DNA from: Stomoxys calcitrans
Lineage: Eukaryota; Arthropoda; Insecta; Diptera; Muscidae
DNA length: 64,000 nucleotides
Assembly: GCF_963082655.1 (NCBI RefSeq)
Contig: NC_081554.1
Span: 121,347,869-121,411,868 of the forward strand
Reading direction: 5' to 3'
Shown: piece after piece, positions 35,488-48,866 of the stretch
Position numbering within the stretch: position 1 is the stretch's first letter
Layout: every line of letters starts with the position of its first letter
Notes under the pieces: model-generated
What the model was told of the DNA's origin: nothing
Seen by the model: the letters and a program-made list of their open reading frames with translations, nothing else
The model's database searches: none
Program-made: the position numbers and the translations under genes

Positions 35488-38400
35488 TGATGCCCTAAAT
35501 ACGTGGTCCTACATTTGGATATCAAATTCGTATTCTACTCCTAAATACTTTTATTTCAGCCCCATATTGCGACGGTCACTAAAAAATTGCTGTTTGTGGG
35601 GTATTTTGAGAAAGAGGTACTCAAATAAAATTGGTCCCGAAAGTGGGTATCAATTCTTGCTGTACCGCCCAATACATTTCATTTAAGCTCCACATTGACA
35701 TGGACAGTAAATATGCCCGATTAAGGGGAGTTTTGGGGATTAGGGTGGTCCCCCAAACACTAAGCCTGGAAAATATATCAGCAACGTGCTCTATTCTCAT
35801 ATATCTATATATCATTTATTTGAGCCCCATATTGCCATTGGCCTCAAAATTGGATATCAAATTCATTTTCTAATCTTATTTAAACTCAAATTGCAAAAGT
35901 CGGCAAATATGTCCGGTTTGGGGTATTGGTTCTAAAAACTATAAATATTTAGTTCCACTCTCGTTAAGACCCAAATTGTCGTGGTGAGCAAATACATCCT
36001 ATTTGGGGGTTGTTATGGTGGTGGGACGTCCGCTAGACAGTTGGCCCCTAATGTTGATATCAGATACATGGTCTTCTCCCATATTCCTTTGATTTGAGCC
36101 TCATATTTCCATAGTCGGCAAACATGACCGGCTTGGGGGGTGTTTTGGGGGATGGGCGGCCACTCAGTGAGTTGGCCTTGAAAATATATATGGGATTCGT
36201 GTTCCACTCAAAAAACCCTCTTATTTGAGCCTCATATTGCAATAGTCAGCAAATACTTATTATTTGGGTGTTGTAGTGGTGGTGGCGTGACCCCATACAC
36301 ATTTTTCCCGAATATTGGTATCAGATTCGTGCTTTACTCCCAAAGACATTTCATTTGAGCCCCATATGGCTATGGTCGAAAATTTGGCCCCTTTGGGGGA
36401 TGTTTTTGGGGAGAGGCGGCCCCAAACACTTGGTCCCATATTTGGATATCAGATTCTAATTCTTCACTGTTTTGGGAAGGGGTGGACCCCCAGAAACTAG
36501 GTCCCACATTTGTATATTAGATTCGTATTCTACTTGCAAATACCTTTCATTTGAGTCCCATATTGCCATGTTCGGTAAATACGTCCGATTTAGGGGTGTT
36601 TTGAGGGTTGGGTGGAGTTGTGGGGGTGGGGTCACTTTTCCCGAATATTGATATCAAATCCGTGCTTTAATCCCAAAGACCTTTCATTTGAGCCCCATAT
36701 GGCTATGGTCGTAAATTCGGGGAGAGACGGCCCCCCCAAACACTTGGTCCCATATTTGTATATCAAATTCTAATTCTACACTCAAATACCTTTTATTGTA
36801 GCCCCATATTCCCATGGTCAGTAAATAAGTCCTGTTTGGGGGGTGTTTTGGGGAAGGGGTGGACCCCCAGAAACTTGGTCCTACATTTGGATATCAGATT
36901 CGTATTCTACTCGCAAATACCTTTCATTTAAGTCCCATATTGCCATGGTCGGTAAATATATCCGATTTAGGGGTGTTTTGGGGCTTGGGATGGTCCCCCT
37001 AGCACTTTGTCCGACAATTGGATATCAGATACGTTTTCTTATTCTAAATACCTTTTACTTGAGTCCCATATTGTCGTGATTGGTCTAAATATATGTTTGG
37101 TAGGTTTTAGGGTGGGCAGCCCCCCTAGGTACCCCATCCGAAATTTCGATACGAAATTTTTATTTTTAGGGTGCTATAAGAGAGCACACAAAATTTCGCT
37201 TAAATCGCACAACCCATCTCCGAAATCTGGCGTTTCTGAAAATTAGGGTAAGGGGGAGTGTCCGCCCCCCTTTCAGATATCAAAAAATGTAGTACCCTAT
37301 TTTCACCACGGGATCACGGGCGTTTTTGGGGTAATGGGGGCAGGATTCGCCCCCATCTAATATCATCAAACTTAAAAGCCTTTTCCTCCTTCCTGACCAT
37401 TTTCGTAATCTACTCCCGAATATCTTTCATTCGAGTCCCATATTGCCATTATCATCCAATAAACCTATTTTAGGGGGTTTTGGGGTCGAGCGTAGGGCGT
37501 ACCCAAAACACTTGGCTCCAATATTGGATATCAAATTCGTTTTCTACTCTCAAATACCTTTCATTTGAGTCCCATATTGTCATAATGGGTCAAATAACCT
37601 ATTTGAGGTATCTTTAGGAGGAAAAGCTCCACCTACACTTGAACACAAATTTTAATGTCATATTCGTAATCTACTCCCTAATACCTTTCATTTGAGTCCA
37701 ATATAGTCATGGTCGGCTAATATGTCCATTTGGGGGCGGGCGACTTCCCATTACTTGGACCTAATGTTTTATGCAATATTTGTAATCTATTGCCTAATAC
37801 TTTTGATTTGAGTCCCATATTGACATGAACTTCGAAAATATCTATTTAGAGGAGTATTTGGGGTTGGGAAGGGGCCCGCTGGATACCTGGACCCAAATTT
37901 GAATACCATATTTATTTTCTGGCCTCCAATATCTTTCATTTGATACCCTTTTTGTAGCCATCGAATTACTTTCGGATATGGGTGGCGTTTTTGGGGCAAG
38001 GGAGAGGGTCAGCCTCCACCCGATATCTAAAAATTATATAGCCTATGTTTCCTTCCAGACAAACGTACACAATATATGAATAAGAAAATCAGTTCAGCCA
38101 AGTATCATATTGTCATATTGGGTCTAATGACATTTTTGAGGGGTGGCCCCCTATACTTCGTGACCCCCTATACTTCGATCTGATTTTGTATGCCAGATTC
38201 GAAATCTACTCCCGAATACCTTTCATTTGAGCCCCATATTGAAATGATCGTTCAATATGTCTGTTTGGGGGGAGTTTTGGGCTTGGGGCGGCCCGAAGGG
38301 TACATAAACTAAAATTTTAATACAATATTCGTATTCTAATCTCCAATACCTTTCATTTGATACCTATATTGTCCCAATCGGTCCACTTTTGATTTTGGGT

Positions 38401-41400
38401 TGTGTTTTTGTCATAAGTGGGAGGATCCGGCCCCCGTCCGATATCGAAAAATTATATAGCCTATGTTTCCTTCCAGATCAACCTACACAATATGCGAAAA
38501 TTCGAGAAAATCGATTCTGCCTTTTTTTTCGTCTATACGAAACAAACAAACCGAGTCCCATTTATCCGTGATTCGCCAATGTGCCCATTTTGGGCGTTTT
38601 TGTGGGGGTGGTGTGACCCCCTATACTTCGACATGAATTTGTATGCCAGACTCGAAATGTACTTCCGCATACCTTTCTTTGATACCCATATACCCAGGTC
38701 CTTATCGGTCCACTTTTGATTTTGGATGGTATTTTTGGGGTAACGGTGGAGGGTCCGCCCCTTCCGTTATCAATAAATTATAAAGCCTATTCCTACTTCC
38801 TGACCATATTCGTAATCTACTCCCGAATACCTTTCATTTGAGTCCCATATTGTCATGATCGTCAAATAAACCTGTATAAATGGGTTTTGGGGCTGGGGCG
38901 GCCCCCAGGTACTTGAACCCAACTTTTATTATGAAATTCGTACTATACTCTTGAATACCTTTCATTTAAATCCCATATAGTTGCGATCGGTCCACTTTTA
39001 TTTTTGGGTAGTACTTTAGGGGTAAGAGTGAGGGTCCGCCCCCTCCCAATATCAAAAACATATATAGCCTATGTTTCCTTCCAGACCAACATTCACAATC
39101 TGTGAAAATTTCAAGATAATCGGTTTAGCCGTTTTCGATTCTATACGGAACAAACAAACAAAACGACAAACAAACAAACACAAATTGAATTTTATATATA
39201 AGTTTAAGGTCTTTGTAAACTTGCACAATCTATACACAGATTGTTTCAATATTTGAATTGATCGATTTGACTGAGGCGAAATTTTACTTTGAATACCCAA
39301 TGTTAGTCAAATCTCTAAAAATAAGTATCAAGTTTATTTTGACTAGTGACATCTCTTGTCAAACAAAAGTAAGTAAAATGAAACTTAATGTAAAGTTTGA
39401 AGCACATGTTTTAACGACATCTGTATTTGAATTACATGTGTTTGCGCACCTTATACGGATAAAAGCTAACATTTTTAGTGAATGCCAGACTTGGGGAGAA
39501 GAAGAAGAAAAAAGCAATGCACGGATTACATTTTTGATCGCATTACGCTGTGAGATATTTTAAAATAAACCCATTTAATTTTAAAACCCCATTTAAAGTA
39601 ACACAATTAAAAAACCTAACTATAAAATAAATTCGAAAACAAAAATAAAAGTTTTGATCCGTCTGAGATTCGAACCTGGACCCCCCGATCTCAAACGAAC
39701 TTGCATCTATTGTATAAAAGTCAATGTGTTGCGCATTGTTTTGCAACAATTTCGGACTCCACAATGTACATACACTATTGGCCAAAGCCTTAGCACCCCC
39801 TCAGTATATTATTAAGTTTTTCTGTAAACCGAAATTTCATTTGTTTGGGCGTATTTGTGGTCAGATTTTAAAATTTGACACCTGGTTTGAAGGTGCTTAC
39901 AAAGTCTTATAAAAGAAAGCCACCATGTATGACATCTCTTACAGTGTGCAAAATAAAGGCCTACCAATTGTTGTTTTTTACATTTTAGCTGGAATTGGCT
40001 TTAATTTCAAAAAAAACCAGTAAGCAAAGAAAAATTCGGGCCTATTTTGATGGACCTCGGTGGATGATTTCAGATGGGTTATTAAACAATCCGTATCTCA
40101 TTTCGAGCAAATATGTTCAAACTGTAATAAATACGATTGACAAATGACAACATTATTGCAAATTACCCAAAATCTAACGAACACGTATATGTGAGCTACA
40201 TATAAATCTGAACCGATTTTGACCAAACTTCTAAGATATTGTGGTAGGCATCGAGGAAAGCATTGTGCACAATTTTGGGAAAATTGGTCAATAAATGCGC
40301 TTGCAGTTGCTGTAGCAGTGAAAATCGGGACACATACATATATGGTAGCTATATCCAAATCTGGACCGATTTCTATGAAATTCACCAATGATGTTAAGAG
40401 TCATAAGAAAATCCTTTCTGCTGAATTTCGAGAGAATCAGAATCAGCAATATTTCTCAAAATAACCGATTTCGACCAAACTTTATAGGTATTGTGAAAGA
40501 TTTCGAGGAAAGCGTCGAACATAATTTTGGGAGATTGATCAATGATTGCGCTTACAGTGGCCATAGAAGTAAAAATCAGGCCATATACATATATGACAGT
40601 TATATGTATATATGGGCCCATTTCAACGATATTAATTAGTAGTATTAAGAGTCATAAGGAAATCCTTCCTGCCAAATTTCACGAGAATCGGTTAACAAAT
40701 GAGCACTATATTGCAATATTTCCCAAAATGGTTTGGACCGTACTTGACACAGTTGTTGAAAGCCATAACAGAACACCGCATGCAAAATTTCAGCCAAAAA
40801 TTGCGTTTGTAAGGACTCAAGAAGTCAAATCGGGAGATAGTTTTATATTGGAGCTATATCAGGTTATAGACCCACTCAGACCGTACTTGGCACAGTTGTC
40901 ATAAGTTATAACGGAACACTACATTCAATATTTTAGCCAAATCGGACAAAAAGTGCGGCTTCCAGGAGCTCAAGAAGTCAAATCGGGAGATCGGTTTATA
41001 TGGGAGCTATATCAGGTTATAGACCGGCTTGAACCGTACTTATCACATTTGTTGGAAGTCATAACAGAATACTATATGCAAAATTTCAGCCAAATCGGAT
41101 AAAAATTGCGGCTTCCAGTGGCTTTTGAAGTCAAGTCGGTAGATCGGTTTATATAGGAGCTATACCTAAATCTGAACCGATATGGTCAATTTGCAATCCC
41201 CAACGACCTATACCAATATTTAGTATCTGCGAAAAATTTTAAGCGGCAAGCTTTACGCGTTCGACCGCCATTGTGATTTCTACAGACGGACGGACTCATT
41301 CTTTATGGGGTATTAGACGAATAGTTCGAGGTGTTAAAACGGAGTAAATAGATTAGTATACGCCATCCTATGGTGGTGGGTATAACAAACGAATAAACAA

Positions 41401-42125
41401 ATAAGTAAAATCGTGCTAAGTTCGGCCGGGCCGAATCTTGGGAACCCAGCACCATGGATTCTGATAAAAATGTATAAAAAATCAGTAAGGACAGGCAAAA
41501 GTTGGGCGGAGCCGACTATATAATACCCTACACCACCTGATGACCGTAGTACTTTTTACATGTAGAACTTATCTCGAAATCTAGTCAGACTTTAATTTGG
41601 ATACCCATTGAAATATCAAATACAACCTTGTTAGATTTTCCTTCGATAGGACAACAAATTTGGTTTTCACATCTTTAAAAGGTCATATCGGATAAAATAT
41701 TATATGGGAGTTATATCAAAACCTGTGCCAATTTTGATGACACATCCTGGGACGTCAAATGGAACATCTCACGCCCTATTTTGTAGAGATGTGACCAAAA
41801 TTGTGGCATCTACTGCCTTAAAAGTCCATATCGAATAAAATATATACATTGGAGCTATATCTAAATCAGGACCGATTTTAATGAAATTTTGCGTACGTAT
41901 TGGAACGCCAAATAAAAGGTCTCATGCAAAATCGCACGAAAATTGTGGTTTCTACAGACTAAAGTAGATTTCTGGTGAAAGATATATCAGGGACCTATAT
42001 CTAAATCTAAACGGAATTTTATGAAATTTTGCACATGTATTAAGACGTCAAATAAAACACCTCGTACTACATCTTGTTAAGATCAGATCACACACACGAA
42101 GACGTCAAATAAAGCACCCCGTACC
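35488..42125 (+). repeat. Tandem 6.6-kb unit, copy 3
   Basis: It shares the 62-bp deletion and several substitutions with copy 2 but keeps the 49 bp lost from copy 2. After GTACC at 42121-42125 the sequence continues into AAATTTGGTAAAGATCGG, the natural continuation of the module series, so this is the original right flank of the duplicated block. Confidence 0.95.
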
Positions 42126-43257
42126 AAATTTGGTAAAGATCGGAATAAAATTGTGGCTGCTGCAGCCTTAAAACAACATATCGATTAAAAGATATATATG
42201 GGTGCCATATCTAAAATCGAACCGATTTCTATGAAATTTTTGAGTCTTATTGAAACTTCAAAGAAAAAACTTCGTGCAAAATTTTTTAAGGATCCGACCA
42301 AAATTGTGGCTCCTATAGCCATAAAATTCCATATCGGATGAAAGTTATATATGGGATATAAATTTTGTATATAATCTGGGCCGATTTTGGCGAAATTTTG
42401 CACACATATGAGGACGATTAATGAAACACCCCACGCCAAATTTTGTAAAGATCGGACCAAAATTGTGCAGCTTTAAAAGGTCATTTCGGATGAAAGATAT
42501 ATATGGAAGCTATATCTAAATCTGAACCGATTTTTAGGAAATTTTGCACACATATGAAGACGTCAAATGAAGCACCTCACGCCATTTTTGTTTTGTGGCT
42601 TCTACAGCCTTAACAGGTCAAATCGGATGAAAGATATATATGGGAGCTATGTCTAAATCTGAACCGATTTCGTTCGTCCTTGGGCCAATTATTTTCTTCT
42701 ACATACCAAACATCTGTCAAACCAGCACAAATGAAAGCTTCTAGGATGAACAAGCTATATATATATTTATATCAGGTTAAAGAACGATTTTGAGCCTATT
42801 GGGCACAGTTTTTGGAAGTCGTAACAGAACACCACATCCCAAATTTCAGCCAAATCGGACAAATATTGCGGATTGTAAGGACCATAGAAGTCAAATCAGG
42901 AGATCGGTTTATATGGGAGCTATATCAGGTTCTTGATCGACTTGGACTGTACTTGGCATAGCTGTTTGAAGTGATAACAGAACAATACATGCAAAATTTC
43001 AGCCAAATGGGATACAAATTACGGCTTCCAGGGGCTCAAGAAGTCAAATCGGGAGATCGTTTTATATGGGAGCTATATCTAAATTTGATCCGATATTGCC
43101 CATTTGCAAACCCCAACGACCTTCAACGGTATTAAATATCTGTCCAAGCGGTTAGCTTAACGTGTTCGACCTCTATTGTGATTTCGACAGACGGACGGAC
43201 GGACATGGCTAGATCGACTCAGAACGTCGAGAGGGTCAAGAATATTTATATTCTTTA
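42126..43257 (+). repeat. Continuation of family G modules, unique right flank of the array
   Basis: Modules with 'aagatatatatgggagctat', 'aatctgaaccgattt' and AAATTTCAGCCAAATCGGAC continue to GACGGACGGACGGACATGGC (about 43190-43209) and GTCAAGAATATTTATATTC. The usual 3' terminus is cut off by the family B head at 43258. Confidence 0.7.
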
Positions 43258-44235
43258 CTAGCTAGACCGGGCCTGCTCCACTGCGCCTTCTTTTACTTTA
43301 TATGGAACAAAATTTTCCTTTGAATATTTATTTTCGACAATTAAAGAACTTTTAGTGAAATACCATGCTACGAAAATAGTATATGCATATCGCTTGACAA
43401 ACTGTTTAACAATCTAAGTGCCTTTATCTGAATCCCATATGATCTTTATTGGTCTTCGATTTTAAGTTTGGGTGTAAGGTGTACTCCATTCTTAAAATAC
43501 TTCATTTCCGCTCGATATTCTCATGATGTCTGATTTAGGGGTGTTTTTTGGGGGTAAGGTCGTCTCCCAGACACTTGGCCCTGAAAAAGTATCAGCATAG
43601 TGCTCTTCTCTCAAATGCTATTTATTTAAACCCCATACTTCCATTGGTTTAAGGGGAGTTTACAGGATGAGGCGCACCCCAAAGACATGGCCCCAAAATT
43701 TGTAATCAAATTCGTTTTCTAATCTCAAATACCTTTCATTTGAGCCAAATATTGGCACGATCGAAAAATGTTTACCCTTTGGGGGTTACCGATGCCCTAA
43801 AAACATGGTCCTACATTTGGATATCAAATTCGTATTCTACTCCCAAATGCCTTTATTTAAGCCCCATATTGCGATGCTCAGTAAAAAATTTCTGCTTCTG
43901 AGGTATTTTGGGAAAATGGCAGACCCCTAGACAATTGGTCCCGAAAGTGGGTATCAATTCTTGCTCTACCCCCAATTCCCTTCATTTAAGGCCCATATTG
44001 ACATGGTGGGTAAATATGCCCGATTTAGGGATGTTTTAGGGCTCTATTCTCATATATTTGAACCCCAATGGCCTCAAAATTGGATATCAAATTCGTTTTC
44101 AAATCTCAAATACCATTCATTTAAACCACTTATTGAAAAGGCCAGCAAATATGTCCGGTTTTGAGTATGGGCCCTAAAAACTATGAACATCAAGCTCCAC
44201 TGTCTTGAAGACCCAAATTGTCTTGGTGAGCAAAT
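43258..44235 (+). repeat. Family B repeat, copy B4, plus-strand arm
   Basis: It begins TACTAGCTAGACCGGGCC and CTTTTACTTTATATGGAAC and holds ordinary ~130-bp B units up to TCTTGGTGAGCAAATAAGAG. An empty site for the MITE of 21589 is visible near 43375. Confidence 0.8.
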
Positions 44236-44655
44236 AAGAGGTATTTTAGAGTAGAACGCGAATCTGATATATATTTTCAAAGCCAAGTCACCAAAACACC
44301 CCCCAAAACGGTCATGTTTGCCGACTATGAAAAAATGGGGCTCAAATGAAAGGTATTTGGGATTAGACTATGAATCTGATATCAACATTTGGGACCAACT
44401 GTCTAGGTGATGTCCCACCACCGTAACAACCCCCAAATAAAACAGTGGACACTCAAGATAGATATTCATAGTTTTTAGGGTCCATACCCCAAACCGGACA
44501 TATTTACTGGCTTTTGCAATAAGGGGTTTAAATGAATGGTATTTCAGATTAGAAACCGAATTTGATATCCAACTTTGGATATATTAGAATAGAGCACGCC
44601 AGGGCTTAGTGTTTGGGGGACCTCCCCACTCCCCAAAACACCCCTAAATCGAGCA
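44236..44655 (-). repeat. Family B repeat, inverted arm
   Basis: The units switch to reverse complement (CAAATGAAAGGTATTTGGGA, GGACATATTTACTGGC, 'cacccctaaatcgagc'). Part of this arm pairs with 43995-44228 of the plus-strand arm, making an imperfect fold-back. Confidence 0.8.
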
Positions 44656-44835
44656 TATTGACACAGTCGATGTCTGAATCCGAGTAAGAAACACCACCTT
44701 TACTTAAAGGCTGGGGACGAACTGAGCATCCCTCTGGTTTATCCGCCTTTTCCTCATTAATTAGTCTGACGACTAGTTGTGCGCTTGAAGCATTAATCTC
44801 GACTACAGATGCCAAGGCACCCACACCTATAGGAG
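44656..44835 (-). pseudogene. ORF1 fragment (gag-like), second copy
   Basis: The minus frame encodes AQLVVRLINEEKADKPEGCS and RPQPLSKGGVSYSDSD, matching ORF1 at about 17410-17550. It is cut on both sides: it begins at the inverted B arm and ends in AT-rich DNA. Confidence 0.8.
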
Positions 44836-45042
44836 GGGAGAAAAAATTTAATGGAAAAATATAAATTGGTCTTTGTAAGTATTTAATATTTTTTCATAGT
44901 CTTTTACGCATTATATGACCCCTTAGTTTTTACCCTTTAATAAAATTAAAACGTCTCACGTGTTTGAAAAAAGACCAAAAATGTGTTTAATTCTTAATAA
45001 AGGGCGTTCAAAATTATAGCAATGCTAACTAAAACCTTACAA
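44836..45042. other. AT-rich stretch, nothing recognised
   Basis: No repeat family, gene or structured element was identified between the ORF1 fragment and C3. Confidence 0.5.
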
Positions 45043-46500
45043 ACAAGTAAACAGGTGTTAAGTTCGGCCGGGCCGAACTTTGGATACCCACCACCTCGGG
45101 TATATATGTAAACCACCTTTTATCAAAATTCGGTGAAAATTTCATACCTTATACTCATATACCTCATACCGATCTGAACTATATACGACACGGATGTCGA
45201 AAAGCCGAACATAAGTTGCTGTGTCAAATTTCAGTGAAATCGGATTATAAATGCGCCTTTTATGGGGCCAAGACTTTAAATCGAGATATCGGTCTACATG
45301 GCAGCTATATCCAAATCTGAACCGATTTGGGCCAAGTTGCATAAACATGTCGAAAAGCCTAACACAAAGCACTGTCCCAAATTTCGGCGAAATCGGACAA
45401 TAAATGCCTCTTTTATGGGCCCTAAACCTTAAATCGAGAGATCGGTCTATATGGCAGCTATATGCAAATCTGGACTGATCTGGGCAAAATTTAAGAAGGA
45501 CGTCGAAGAGCCTAACCAAACTCACTATGTCAAATTTCAGCGACATCGGACAATAAATGCGCCTTTTATGGCCCCAAAACCTAAAACCTAGATATCGGTT
45601 TATATGGCAGCTATATCCAAATCTGGACCGATCTATGCGATATTGCAGAAGTATGTCAAGGGGCTAAACTTAACTCACTGTTTCAAATTTCGGCGACATC
45701 GGACAATAAATGAGCATTTTATGGGCCCAAAACCATAAACCAAGAAATCTGTCTATATGGCAGCTATATCTAAATCTGAACCGATCTGGACCAAATTGAA
45801 GAAATAGGTCAAAGGGCCTAACACAACTCACTGTCCCAAACTTCAGCAAAATCGGATAATGAATGTGGCTTTTATGGGCCTTACACCATAAATCGGAGGA
45901 TCGATCTATATGGCAGCTATATCCAAATCTGGACCGATCTGAGCCAAATTAACGAAGGATGTCGATGGGCCGTACACAATTCACTGTCCCGAATTTCATC
46001 AAAATCGGATAATAAATGTGGCTTTTGTGGGCCTAAGAACCTTAACCGGAGGATCGGTCTATATGGCAGCTATATCCACATCTGAACTGATCTGGGCCAA
46101 TTTAACAAAGAAAGTCGAAGGGCCTAAGACAACTCACTGTCCCAAATTTCAGCAAAATCGGATAATAAATGTGGCTTTTATGGGCCTAAGACCCTAAATC
46201 GGCGGATCGGTCTATATGGGGGCTATATCAAGATATAGTCCGATATAGCCCATCTTCGAACCTAACCTGCTTATGGACAAAAAAAGAATCTGTGCAAAAT
46301 TTCAGCTCAATATCTCTATATTTAAAGACTGTAGCGTGATTTCAACAGACAGACGGACAGACGGACGGACATGTCAAGATCGTCTTAGATTTTTACGCTG
46401 ATCAAGAATATATATACTTTATAGGGAAATGGATATTTCGATGTGTTGCAAACGGAATGACAAAATGAATATACCCCCATCCTTCGGTGGTGGGTATAAA
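45043..46500 (+). mobile_element. Family C modular repeat, copy C3 (complete)
   Basis: The start is CAAGTAAACAGGTGTTAAG with a 10-bp-arm GC palindrome (45060-45080), then GGATACCCACCACCTCGG. The end is CATCCTTCGGTGGTGGGTAT. The GCAGCTATAT landmark recurs at 45301, 45454, 45607, 45760, 45913 and 46066, and its GGGCTATAT variant at 46219: six exact 153-bp steps. A CAGACGGACGGAC run near 46347-46370 precedes the 3' end as in family A. It is non-coding. Confidence 0.88.
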
Positions 46501-46984
46501 AATGTAGAAAATTTATTTTATCCTTCTTTTTTTGTACAAATGCCTTAAAAATCCTTAGTTATAATAAGTAACTAATTTAGTAAGTAATTTTTCACAAAGT
46601 CGTTCCACTGAATCTGCTATATTTTTGAACTCTTCTTTCGGATTTTTTTGTTAGGTGCCTTGAATAACACACTAAGGATTAAAATTATTATTCGGTTTTG
46701 CTATGGCCATATCATATTTGAAATTACACCACAAAATGTTTAAAGCATTATGGCCCGACGACTATACAAATCATTCCATTACGTCGTGCTTAGTTTCTAG
46801 ACACCACCTCACTGCCAAAAGATTGGTATACTTCGGGTCATAATCTTGATGATGTTTACAAGATAAAGTCATTTCAACCTCCGCACATGGTAACTCAATA
46901 TTTTGGAGTATTTCAATGCATTTGCTCGAAATTTGCTCGAGTGTGATCAATACTTAATTACCTCAGTAGTTTGGTGAACTGCGA
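46501..46984. other. Low-copy stretch, nothing recognised
   Basis: AT-rich sequence with no convincing gene or repeat match within the window. Confidence 0.5.
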
Positions 46985-47630
46985 TGGAGAATAAGCGCAA
47001 AGATAGGATAATATAACAGGTTCGGAGAAAATTTTGTCTTGACATGGACGATGAGGACCAGTATGAGGCAGCCTCTGCGACTATGAGACTTAAGGCGACG
47101 GGAGAATGGATGGAGGAAAGAAGCGGAACAGTCGAGGCGACGAATGGCGGCCTCGAAGGATTGGAAGAGATTTCCGGTCGGATACCTTAGACGACTTTTG
47201 AGGTCGAGTAAGAGGCGCTGCTGTCAGCAGCACAATGTTGAATTGACGGAACTCTGGTATTGCCATCTGGAAGTTCATATTACACGGATGGATCATAGCT
47301 AGAGAACAGATTGGGCCTGGGCACTACATTGAGAATCCAGAGGAAGAGATCTGTTGTCGACTGCCTAAACATTATACGCCCTGCGGGGGGAGATCCATAC
47401 GATCACGGAATGTGTTTGATGGTGTGCTGTTAACGCGAGGACGTCGAGTGTGAACATCTTCACGAACAGTAAACTGGCCATTAAGGTAATAACAACCAGG
47501 ACGGTAAGGTCACGACCAGTCTTGGAGTGGAAGAAAATGATTAACGTCTTCAATTAGGACGGCACGATGTGCATCGTTTGGATGCCGGACCGTAGCGGAG
47601 TAAGGGGAAGGAAAGAGCATTACCAAAAAT
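46985..47630 (+). pseudogene. LINE fragment, copy 3 (RNase H region)
   Basis: Colinear with about 285-965 of copy 1: CAACAGGTTCGG, ATTACACGGATGG (YTDG) and AACAACCAGGACGGTAAGGT are conserved. The PGHNG motif of RNase H has become PDRSG and frames are broken, so it is inactive. Confidence 0.8.
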
Positions 47631-47635
47631 TATAA

Positions 47636-47935
47636 ATTATCAAAAAGAGGCTGATCTGAGCCAAACTCAGCACGGGGTTTGAGAGGTCAGCGAGCGTCAC
47701 TGTGCCAACTTTCAAAAAATCGGGTAATAAATGAGCCTTATAAAAATTCAAACCCGTCAATCGCGAGATCGGTCTGAATTTATTGTGCCAAATTAAAAAA
47801 AAAATCAGGAATAAATGTGGTTTTTATAAGCCAAAGAATCTAAATTGTTATCTAATAATGGGCCAATCTAAACTATAGTTGGCAAGAATCGTGGAACAAA
47901 TGCTGTTTTTATGGGTCCTACAACTTAATCGGTAC
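47636..47935 (+). repeat. Degenerate family C modules
   Basis: Phrases such as GGCTGATCTGAGCCAAACTC, 'aatcgggtaataaatgagcc' and CGCGAGATCGGTCTG follow family C module order with many substitutions and deletions. No termini are present. Confidence 0.6.
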
Positions 47936-48611
47936 CGGGCACAACAAAAATTTAAAAAATAAAATTAATAATTAATGTGTAATTAATGTAGGTAGATCTT
48001 GCTTTTATTTATGCTGCAAATAAAAGCATAAAATTGTTATTTTTTTATGAAGTAAATCGGTACACGAAAATATGTTTTTGTTCCGTAGAAATAGTGAATA
48101 GGGGAATGCCAAATTTTGTGCCGTTAAAATGGTAGTGAGCAAATAACACTAGCGACATAAAACGAAAATCGTTTGAGTTACTTAAGTTGAAATAGTTGAC
48201 GTCAGATGGTACTAACAAATTGGAGTTTAATCGTAAATGCGCCATCTATGTGTGAAACAAGTTTTTAGAACTTGCAAAGCAATTTATCCGCTACAAGAAT
48301 GTTATCCATTGCAAATTATTTCACATATACTCTTTTCCCAAAAAGTTCGTATAAAAGGTTTAAAAGACTTCTTTAAGTATGGGAAGTTCGCAGTGAGTGG
48401 GTCTGTCATTGCATTCTGTCGAATGCAAACGATCGAAAGAACATTCGAATCAAGCTTTAGTGTCCCGTCATATCTGTTGAATTTGGTGTTGTGTTCTTCA
48501 GTTCTGTCGAAATTGGGGATCACGTCCCCCCATGGTTACTGCTTTGAGTTCTGTAGAAGTTACAATTCTCAAAGAGTAAGGATTTCTATACCGGATGATG
48601 ATGAATACAGA
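47936..48611. other. Low-copy stretch, nothing recognised
   Basis: Open frames such as 48237-48614 lack recognisable domains or good coding character. No repeat copy was found inside the window. Confidence 0.45.
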
Positions 48612-48745
48612 TGAGGCATAGCAAGGTAGGAAGGAGCACATGAAGGGGGGAGGAAGTGAGAGGACAAAGGGGGGGGAGCATGGGGTGAGGGAGGGGGAGG
48701 GTGAAAGGAATAAGAGGAGGGTGATGGTAGGGGTGGGTGCAAACA
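48612..48745 (+). repeat. G-rich polypurine tract
   Basis: The plus strand is almost all purine with many runs of three to eight Gs (e.g. AAAGGGGGGGGAGCATGGGG). It could form G-quadruplex or triplex structures. It leads straight into the palindromes. Confidence 0.85.
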
Positions 48746-48846
48746 AGGGAAAAAGGAGAAAATTTTTGCGTTTTGACAGGCCGCCCGACCGGGCGGCCTG
48801 TCAAAACGCAAAAATTTTCTCCTTTTTCCCTTGTTTGCACCCACCC
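48731..48846. repeat. Perfect palindrome 1, 57-bp arms
   Basis: Arms 48731-48787 and 48790-48846 are exact reverse complements around a 2-nt centre (AC). The centre reads GGCCGCCCGACCGGGCGGCC. It is repeated in direct orientation 125 bp later. Confidence 0.95.
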
Positions 48847-48866
48847 TGATGGTAGGGGTGGGTGCA

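Noticed and set aside
22197..42125. CRISPR-like array or protein-coding gene family in the triplicated region
   Set aside because: The period is 6.6 kb, the genome is a fly, and every short frame recurs because the whole DNA unit recurs; none has a domain.
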